From Bacteroidota bacterium (lineage in GTDB: Bacteria; Bacteroidota; Bacteroidia; Flavobacteriales; Flavobacteriaceae), in contig SMXJ01000102.1 of assembly GCA_004356305.1 (NCBI GenBank), forward strand, positions 1-10,495: a DNA stretch of 10,495 nucleotides, given 5' to 3'. Positions 6,703-10,495 of the stretch are shown in pieces; the first letter of the stretch is position 1; each line of letters opens with the position of its first letter. Both the position numbers and the translations under genes were made by a program. The notes under the pieces were generated by a model. That model did not search any database and was not told where the DNA came from. It saw only the letters and a program-made list of their open reading frames with translations.

Positions 6703-6729
6703 AAAAAGGAAGATGTTAAGCTTCCTTTT
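6701..6729. terminator. Bidirectional terminator between the symporter and a convergent outer-membrane protein gene
   Basis: AAAAGGAAG (6704-6712) pairs perfectly with CTTCCTTTT (6721-6729) around an eight-base loop. Four T residues end the plus-strand arm, and a run of seven A residues (6701-6707) gives a U-tract when read on the minus strand. It therefore can serve both convergent genes. It abuts the symporter stop codon (6700-6702). Confidence 0.8.
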
Positions 6730-6751
6730 CATATGATGAATTAGCTATTAT

Positions 6752-7291
6752 TTAGTTGAAGAAAATATTGAAACCAATATTTGCACTAAAAATATTGAAA
6801 TCTCCGTCTCCCGCATCATCGTTCAAGCCAATACCATAACGCAAACCAGGTTCAACGCTCACGTTATCTGCAACAAACCAAGCATAACCAGCTTGAAGTC
6901 CTACCCATAAAGGTGAAAAACCGTTTCCCGAAGAACCATTCACATCTACTGCGACCGGGAACATTTTTGCAATATAGTATTTTCCGCCAAACTTCCAGTT
7001 GAACATTCCACTTGATCCTCCCCCTCCCGAATCACCATATCCAAGCCCGCCTTTAAGCGCTAGATCATCGAGTATAAAATAGCCGGCTTCACCACCTATA
7101 GCCCAGGCGGTCGTGCCATCTCTCGACCTTAAAGCAAATCCGGTGTTTGACGTGGAAGATTCACCAAAACCAGTGTTTATTTCAATAACAATAACTCCTT
7201 GGTCTGTGGGGTTGCCACTTGTTTCGTCTTGTGCAAAGTTAGTAGTCATGACAAATAATACAAATGCTGCGAAAATTAATAATTTTTTCAT
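6752..7291 (-). CDS. Small outer-membrane beta-barrel protein
   Basis: 179 residues with a clear signal peptide: MKK, a hydrophobic core LLIFAAFVLFVM, and a likely signal peptidase I site after NFA (Ala20). The mature part is rich in Gly, aromatic residues and alternating polar/hydrophobic strands, and the chain ends in an aromatic-rich strand (FNIFFN), as in outer-membrane beta-barrels folded by BamA. The size suggests a barrel of about eight strands. A Gly/Ser-rich loop is seen around residues 85-95 (YGDSGGGGSSG). No lipobox or enzymatic motif is present. It has its own terminator and a possible promoter, so it is probably transcribed alone although a second barrel gene lies just upstream. 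The ligand or role is unknown; it could be a structural or adhesion barrel. Confidence 0.8.
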   Translation of the reverse strand: MKKLLIFAAFVLFVMTTNFAQDETSGNPTDQGVIVIEINTGFGESSTSNTGFALRSRDGTTAWAIGGEAGYFILDDLALKGGLGYGDSGGGGSSGMFNWKFGGKYYIAKMFPVAVDVNGSSGNGFSPLWVGLQAGYAWFVADNVSVEPGLRYGIGLNDDAGDGDFNIFSANIGFNIFFN

Positions 7292-7326
7292 GATATAATA
7301 GTTTGATTAATAGCACTTTAAAGCTA

Positions 7327-7356
7327 CTAAAATAATCTATACTATTACTGCTCCAA
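7327..7356 (-). promoter_or_regulatory. Possible promoter of the 179-residue outer-membrane protein gene
   Basis: On the minus strand TATTTTAG (7327-7334) differs from TAnnTTTG at one fixed position, and a TTG (7354-7356) lies 19 bases upstream as a -33 element. Transcription would start about 30 bases before the ATG at 7291. Confidence 0.35.
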
Positions 7357-7370
7357 GAGACCGTTTTTTA

Positions 7371-7386
7371 TTAACATACTTGTTAA
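7371..7386. promoter_or_regulatory. Inverted repeat upstream of the outer-membrane protein promoter
   Basis: TTAACA (7371-7376) and TGTTAA (7381-7386) form a perfect 6-bp inverted repeat with a four-base spacer. It lies about 15 bases upstream of the candidate -33 element and just outside the terminator of the neighbouring porin gene. Its position fits an operator for a dimeric regulator, but AT-rich repeats of this size also arise by chance. Confidence 0.3.
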
Positions 7387-7399
7387 CAGGTAAATACTC

Positions 7400-7427
7400 A
7401 AAAAAAAGCCATCTAAGTGATGGCTTT
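7400..7427 (-). terminator. Rho-independent terminator of the porin-family gene
   Basis: Read on the minus strand, AAAGCCATC (7427-7419) pairs perfectly with GATGGCTTT (7413-7405) around a five-base loop, and the T run continues to 7400. The 9-bp stem with an eight-base U-tract begins 23 bases after the stop codon of the 7450-7986 gene. Confidence 0.9.
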
Positions 7428-7449
7428 GTACTTTGATTGCATCGATATA

Positions 7450-7986
7450 TCACAAAAATGAGTATCCTACCGCGACGGTAGCTACCGCATTTTTACCATC
7501 TCCCAATTTCATTATGTCGGTTAAACCAATATTATACCGCCCACTCACTCGAATGCCAAATGGAAACTCAAACCCCGCGCCAATAACAGCGGAAAGATCA
7601 AATGATTCGGCCTCCGAAATGCCATTAAAAACCTCTTTGATATTATCATCAACCACAAATCCAAATTGTGGACCAGCTTGAAGGTTCAAGCTTTCAGTTA
7701 TATAATACTTTATTACGATAGGTATGATCACATAATTGAGATCAATCTCTCCCGCATCAAACTCAGCTCCTTGTTGTGAATATAAAAGATCACCTTGGAC
7801 ACCAAGCTTATCATTTAACTTTACGCCTGCGAATACTCCCACTACGAAGCCAGTTTTATTTGTTAGACCTGTGGCATCGGTAATATTAGCAAAGTTCACC
7901 CCAGCTTTGATCCCAAAATCCAATCCTTGAGAAAATGACTGAACAGAGAATACTATTACGAGGATCAAAAGCGATAATTTTTTCAT
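7450..7986 (-). CDS. Porin-family outer-membrane beta-barrel protein (PF13568-like)
   Basis: 178 residues. The signal peptide MKKLSLLILVIVFSVQSFSQ (cleavage near residue 19-20) is followed at once by GLDFGIKAGVNFANIT (21-36), the typical first strand of the Bacteroidota 'outer membrane protein beta-barrel domain' family (PF13568, PorT-like group). Later strands are also typical: VVGVFAGVKLNDKLGVQGDL (48-67), LYSQQGAEF (68-76), YYITESLNLQAGPQFGF (94-110) and the final GYSFL. The product should be an eight-stranded barrel in the outer membrane. Members are numerous in Bacteroidota and their functions are mostly unknown; porin is a label, not a demonstrated activity. It is divergent from xerD across 99 bases and has a strong terminator of its own, so it is probably monocistronic. 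Confidence 0.88.
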   Translation of the reverse strand: MKKLSLLILVIVFSVQSFSQGLDFGIKAGVNFANITDATGLTNKTGFVVGVFAGVKLNDKLGVQGDLLYSQQGAEFDAGEIDLNYVIIPIVIKYYITESLNLQAGPQFGFVVDDNIKEVFNGISEAESFDLSAVIGAGFEFPFGIRVSGRYNIGLTDIMKLGDGKNAVATVAVGYSFL

Positions 7987-8085
7987 AGTTTATAGTTTAG
8001 ATGTTTTGTGTAAAACTACAACGATTTTATGCAAGATATTATTTCAACTTAGCCTTTTTTAAAATATATTTAACGGGTATTAGAT

Positions 8086-8982
8086 ATGAAGTGGAAACAA
8101 GCCATACATGACTTTAAGAGCTATTTACACATTGAACGTGGATTATCAAACAATTCCATCTCCAATTATGTTTATGACCTTCAAAAGCTCGTTAACTGGC
8201 TTGAATCAAACCAAATTGATGATTCCCCTATCAATATTTCGGAGAATATAATACAGGAATTTATCTACCAAATAGCAAAAGAGGTCAACCCGCGTTCTCA
8301 AAGCAGGATCATTTCCGGTTTACGTGGGTTTTTCAATTATCTTATTTTTGAAGAATATCGAAAGACGAATCCCCTGGAATTGATCGAAAGCCCAAAAATA
8401 GGCCGAAAGCTACCGGACACCCTTTCCGAAGAAGAGATCGACCTGATCATCGCCCAGATCGATCTGAGCAAGCCACAAGGAGAGCGTAATCGAGCGATAC
8501 TTGAAATACTTTACGGTTGTGGATTACGGGTTTCAGAAGCGATCCAACTCAGAGTATCAGATCTGTTCTTCGAAGAAGGGTTTATCAAAGTCACCGGAAA
8601 AGGAGACAAACAGCGCTTTGTGCCTATCGCTCCTTTAACCATCAAGTATATCGACTTATATAAAAAGGAAATACGCAATCATCAAACCATTTCGAAGGAA
8701 TCCATCGACACATTGTTTTTAAACCGAAGAGGAAAAGGGCTTGGCCGAGCCATGATCTTCACAATTATCAAAGATCTGGTTGAAAAAGCAGGGATCCGAA
8801 AAAATGTGAGTCCGCATACATTCCGCCATTCGTTTGCCACTCACCTACTGGAAAATGGCGCCGATCTGCGTGCCATTCAGCAAATGCTCGGTCACGAAAG
8901 TATTACTACCACCGAAATCTACACTCATATAGATAAGTCTCATTTGGCGAAAGTGATGCTGCAATTCCATCCTAGAAAATAA
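8086..8982 (+). CDS. xerD: Site-specific tyrosine recombinase XerD
   Basis: 298 residues, the usual XerC/XerD length. The N-terminal SAM-like core-binding domain spans about residues 1-90 and contains HIERGLSNNSISNYVYDL (15-32). The catalytic domain (about 110-290) shows the full active site: Arg148 in GCGLRVSEA, Lys172 in TGKGDKQR, His244 and Arg247 in SPHTFRHSFATH, His270 in LGHES and the nucleophile Tyr279 in EIYTH. XerD acts at dif sites with FtsK to resolve chromosome dimers before division. The closeness to XerD rather than a phage integrase is shown by GLSNNSISNYVYDL, the GERNRAILEILYGCGLRVSE block (132-151) and the lack of any neighbouring att-like or phage sequence. XerC versus XerD cannot be settled with certainty from one copy. 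It stands alone, divergent from the porin gene. Confidence 0.93.
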   Translation: MKWKQAIHDFKSYLHIERGLSNNSISNYVYDLQKLVNWLESNQIDDSPINISENIIQEFIYQIAKEVNPRSQSRIISGLRGFFNYLIFEEYRKTNPLELIESPKIGRKLPDTLSEEEIDLIIAQIDLSKPQGERNRAILEILYGCGLRVSEAIQLRVSDLFFEEGFIKVTGKGDKQRFVPIAPLTIKYIDLYKKEIRNHQTISKESIDTLFLNRRGKGLGRAMIFTIIKDLVEKAGIRKNVSPHTFRHSFATHLLENGADLRAIQQMLGHESITTTEIYTHIDKSHLAKVMLQFHPRK

Positions 8983-9010
8983 GGATGAAATATACCTGAT
9001 ATAATCATCC
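8983..9010 (+). repeat. Hairpin directly after the xerD stop codon
   Basis: GGATGA (8983-8988) pairs with TCATCC (9005-9010), and TATA (8991-8994) with TATA (9000-9003) inside, separated by a small asymmetric internal loop and a five-base apical loop. It begins immediately after the TAA. No U-tract follows, so it is not a classical terminator; it may protect the 3' end of the xerD transcript or be a chance structure. Confidence 0.35.
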
Positions 9011-9056
9011 GAAAAATAAATTGGTTTTGTAATTTTAAGGAAAACTCGACAAGAAC

Positions 9057-10004
9057 ATGAAAACATTACATTTTGACAATAATGATGCTATGGGTGCTAT
9101 TGGCCTGGGAACCTGGAAGGCGACAGGAGATGAAGTGAAAAATGCTGTGAAAGAGGCGATTGAAGCAGGGTTTCGACATATTGATACGGCCTCTATTTAT
9201 GGAAACGAGGAAGAAATTGGAGAAGCCTTGGCAGAAGTCTTTACTGAAGGGAACATTCGTCGTGAGGATGTATTTATTACCACGAAGCTTTGGAATGATG
9301 CTCATAAAAAGACGGAGGTTAGCGCTGCACTACAGGAATCATTGCGTAAACTAAAATTGGATTATCTGGATCTCTATTTAATTCATTGGCCGGTTGCCTT
9401 AAAAGCCGGGGTTGGGTTACCCTCCTCACAGGATGATTTCATTTCCTTAGAGGAAGCTCCCATTATTGATACCTGGAAAGAACTGGTGGTAGCGAAAATG
9501 AGTGGGTATGTACGACATATCGGAGTGTCAAATTTCAGTAAAAAGAAATTGGAAGATCTAATCTCCAAAGCAAATATCAAACCCGAGGTGAACCAGATCG
9601 AGATGCATCCTTTACTTCAGCAAAACGAGTTACTGGACTATTGTAATAGAGAAAACATCAAGATCACTGCCTACTCTCCCTTAGGTTCCGGAGACCGTCC
9701 CCCTGAATTCAAAAGTGAGGGAGAGCCTGATCTAATGGACATTTCAGAAATAAAAGCAATTGCCGAAAAGCACAATGTGTCTCCTGCACAGATCCTTATT
9801 GGTTGGCACACCCAACGAAATACTTCCGTGATCCCAAAATCTACGAGTAAAGTTCATATGGAAGCAAATTTAGCGGCTACAGCTGTGCCGTTGGATAATG
9901 ACGATATGGAAACCATCGCGAGTTTGGATAAGAACTATCGCTTTATTACAGGTAAGTTTTTTGAAGCTCCGGAAAAAGGTTATGTGAACATTTATGACGA
10001 ATGA
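9057..10004 (+). CDS. Aldo/keto reductase
   Basis: 315 residues forming a single (beta/alpha)8 barrel of the AKR superfamily, in the range of AKR1/AKR5-type enzymes. The catalytic tetrad is complete: Asp43 and Tyr48 in HIDTASIYGNEEEIG (41-55, family signature 1), Lys77 in ITTKLW and His110 in LIHWP. Signature 2 is seen as GVSNFSKKKLEDL (156-168). These cytoplasmic enzymes reduce aldehydes and ketones with NAD(P)H. In the C-terminal cofactor motif IPKSTSKVHMEAN (259-271), Lys261-Ser262 and Asn271 are kept, but the Arg that usually contacts the 2'-phosphate of NADPH is His267, so NADPH preference may be relaxed. The substrate cannot be told. The ATG at 9057 gives the standard N-terminus. The gene lies 74 bases after xerD and shows no functional link to its neighbours. 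Confidence 0.93.
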   Translation: MKTLHFDNNDAMGAIGLGTWKATGDEVKNAVKEAIEAGFRHIDTASIYGNEEEIGEALAEVFTEGNIRREDVFITTKLWNDAHKKTEVSAALQESLRKLKLDYLDLYLIHWPVALKAGVGLPSSQDDFISLEEAPIIDTWKELVVAKMSGYVRHIGVSNFSKKKLEDLISKANIKPEVNQIEMHPLLQQNELLDYCNRENIKITAYSPLGSGDRPPEFKSEGEPDLMDISEIKAIAEKHNVSPAQILIGWHTQRNTSVIPKSTSKVHMEANLAATAVPLDNDDMETIASLDKNYRFITGKFFEAPEKGYVNIYDE

Positions 10005-10047
10005 TAGGCCGCCCGAGACTCTAAAAACAGTTAAGATCCGGACTTGA

Positions 10048-10170
10048 ATAAATAATCCCCTTGAGTTTATAAGCCGAAGGATGGCCGGCAAGCTCTCTTC
10101 AAATAAATCCTCCTCAATTAAAAAACGTATTGTTTCTGGTGTTGGTTATAAATTCAATTCCAAAGATTAA
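10048..10170 (+). pseudogene. Possible remnant of an OmpR-type winged-helix DNA-binding domain (or a small basic protein)
   Basis: An open frame of 40 codons follows a TGA (10045-10047) and ends at the TAA at 10168-10170. An ATG at 10081 would give a basic 29-residue peptide. The translation includes EFISRRMAGKLSSN and ends RIVSGVGYKFNSKD. This resembles the recognition helix and terminal wing of OmpR/PhoB-type regulators, which typically read like I-S-x-L-R-K-K-L followed by I-x-x-V-x-G-V-G-Y-K-F. No receiver domain or upstream half of the DNA-binding domain is found in any frame, so if the match is real this is a decayed fragment. The resemblance is short and could be chance. Confidence 0.3.
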
Positions 10171-10247
10171 ACACCTTTTCACCAAGTCATTATTCAGTTT
10201 GATCTATCGATGGAAGTTCAAAAAGCATATGATCACGATATTTGAAA

Positions 10248-10277
10248 CCTGTCACATGGGGAAACCCTGTGAACAGG
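10248..10277 (+). other. GNRA-capped hairpin in the reductase-ribonuclease Y spacer
   Basis: CCTGT (10248-10252) pairs with ACAGG (10273-10277), CACA (10253-10256) with TGTG (10268-10271), and GGG (10258-10260) with CCC (10265-10267). The loop is GAAA and there is one single-base bulge on each side (10257 and 10272). The 12 base pairs make a compact stem unusually GC-rich for this spacer. It lacks a U-tract. It may be part of the 3' untranslated region of the reductase mRNA or of a small RNA. Confidence 0.4.
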
Positions 10278-10308
10278 CTGGTTGATTTTAAAATATAATT
10301 CAGAACAT

Positions 10309-10330
10309 AAAAAGACTATTTTCTATAGCC
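10309..10330 (-). terminator. Probable terminator of the ribonuclease Y gene
   Basis: Read on the minus strand, GGCTAT (10330-10325) pairs with ATAGTC (10319-10314), including one G-U pair, around a five-base loop, and is followed by five U residues (10313-10309). The stem is short and weak, but it begins only 12 bases after the rny stop codon. Confidence 0.5.
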
Positions 10331-10342
10331 CGTATGCAGCGG

Positions 10343-10495
10343 TTATTTTGCGATATTCACTGCTCTTGTTTCTCTAATCACGGTCACTTTTACCTGTCCC
10401 GGATAGGTCATATCTATTTGGATCTTCTGTGAGATCTCGAACGATAATTGAGCGGCTTTGTCATCGCTTACTTTATCACTTTCGACAATAACACG
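10343..10495 (-). CDS. rny: Ribonuclease Y, C-terminal end (partial)
   Basis: The frame is open to the right edge of the window and ends at the TAA read from 10345 to 10343, giving 50 residues. The stretch VESDKVSDDKAAQLSFEISQ, followed by KIQIDMTYPGQVKVTVIRET and the ending RAVNIAK, matches the C-terminus of RNase Y, whose family ends with a Y-P-G-x-[IV]-K-V-T-V-I-R-E-T-R-A-V block. RNase Y is a membrane-anchored endoribonuclease (N-terminal helix, coiled coil, KH domain, HD domain) that initiates mRNA decay. The KH and HD domains lie outside the window, so catalytic residues cannot be checked. The gene reads toward the aldo/keto reductase gene and ends before a short hairpin with a U-tract. 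Confidence 0.93.
   Translation of the reverse strand, partial: RVIVESDKVSDDKAAQLSFEISQKIQIDMTYPGQVKVTVIRETRAVNIAK

Larger units (their letters stand above)
10005..10342. other. Non-coding spacer between the aldo/keto reductase and ribonuclease Y genes
   Basis: 338 bases with no full gene on either strand. They contain a possible remnant of a winged-helix regulator (10048-10170), a compact hairpin with a GAAA loop (10248-10277), and a short hairpin followed by a U-tract on the minus strand that probably terminates the ribonuclease Y transcript (10309-10330). No classical terminator for the reductase gene was found. Confidence 0.5.

Noticed and set aside
8086..8982. Tyrosine recombinase as the integrase of a mobile element
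   Set aside because: The sequence follows housekeeping XerD throughout, and no tRNA gene, att-like direct repeat, excisionase or phage gene lies nearby.
1..10495. CRISPR array, tRNA, rRNA, riboswitch, insertion sequence or defence cassette
   Set aside because: No regularly spaced repeats, cloverleaf, ribosomal RNA segment, transposase or defence-type protein was seen on either strand.

Overview
The window looks like chromosomal DNA from a member of the Bacteroidota, most likely family Flavobacteriaceae. The DNA is AT-rich and Shine-Dalgarno sequences are absent. A few upstream regions carry the Bacteroidota -7 element TAnnTTTG. The protein set also fits: a VPS10-like C-terminal tail, a PF13568-type outer-membrane barrel, a flavobacterial TruA variant and a C-terminal OmpA-domain protein. 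The genus cannot be fixed from this sequence.

Layout. 3-452 (+) is the C-terminal end of a large protein, probably a secreted VPS10/sortilin-type beta-propeller, closed by a strong terminator. 621-1028 (+) is a small conserved cytoplasmic protein; its last 27 bases overlap, tail to tail, a DUF2461 gene (1002-1694, -). That gene lies downstream of a TruA-family pseudouridine synthase gene (1748-2527, -). A short divergent promoter region separates truA from a four-helix membrane protein (2576-3010, +), which ends in a terminator. After a 330-base spacer carrying a promoter comes an apparent operon of three genes: a membrane-anchored protein with an OmpA domain (3341-4342), a membrane-anchored helix-hairpin-helix protein (4342-4938, joined by TAATG) and a sodium:solute symporter (4951-6702). 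A bidirectional hairpin terminator closes it. Two small outer-membrane beta-barrel genes follow on the minus strand (6752-7291 and 7450-7986), with a terminator between them. Divergent from these is the chromosome-dimer recombinase gene xerD (8086-8982, +), then an aldo/keto reductase (9057-10004, +). After a 338-base spacer the window ends in the C-terminus of ribonuclease Y (10343-10495, -).

How the genes fit together. Most genes are housekeeping (tRNA modification, chromosome resolution, RNA decay) or envelope functions, each in its own short transcription unit. The only clear multi-gene unit is OmpA-like / helix-hairpin-helix / symporter. The first two of these proteins are both single-pass membrane-anchored and translationally coupled, which suggests they work together at the cell envelope.

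No mobile element, CRISPR array, tRNA or rRNA was seen, and there is no clear sign of an undescribed defence or accessory system. The most interesting items are the tandem, reciprocally degenerate OmpA modules, their coupled helix-hairpin-helix partner, the palindromic gene-end overlap at 1002-1028, the altered TruA active-site motif, and a possible remnant of a winged-helix regulator at 10048-10170.
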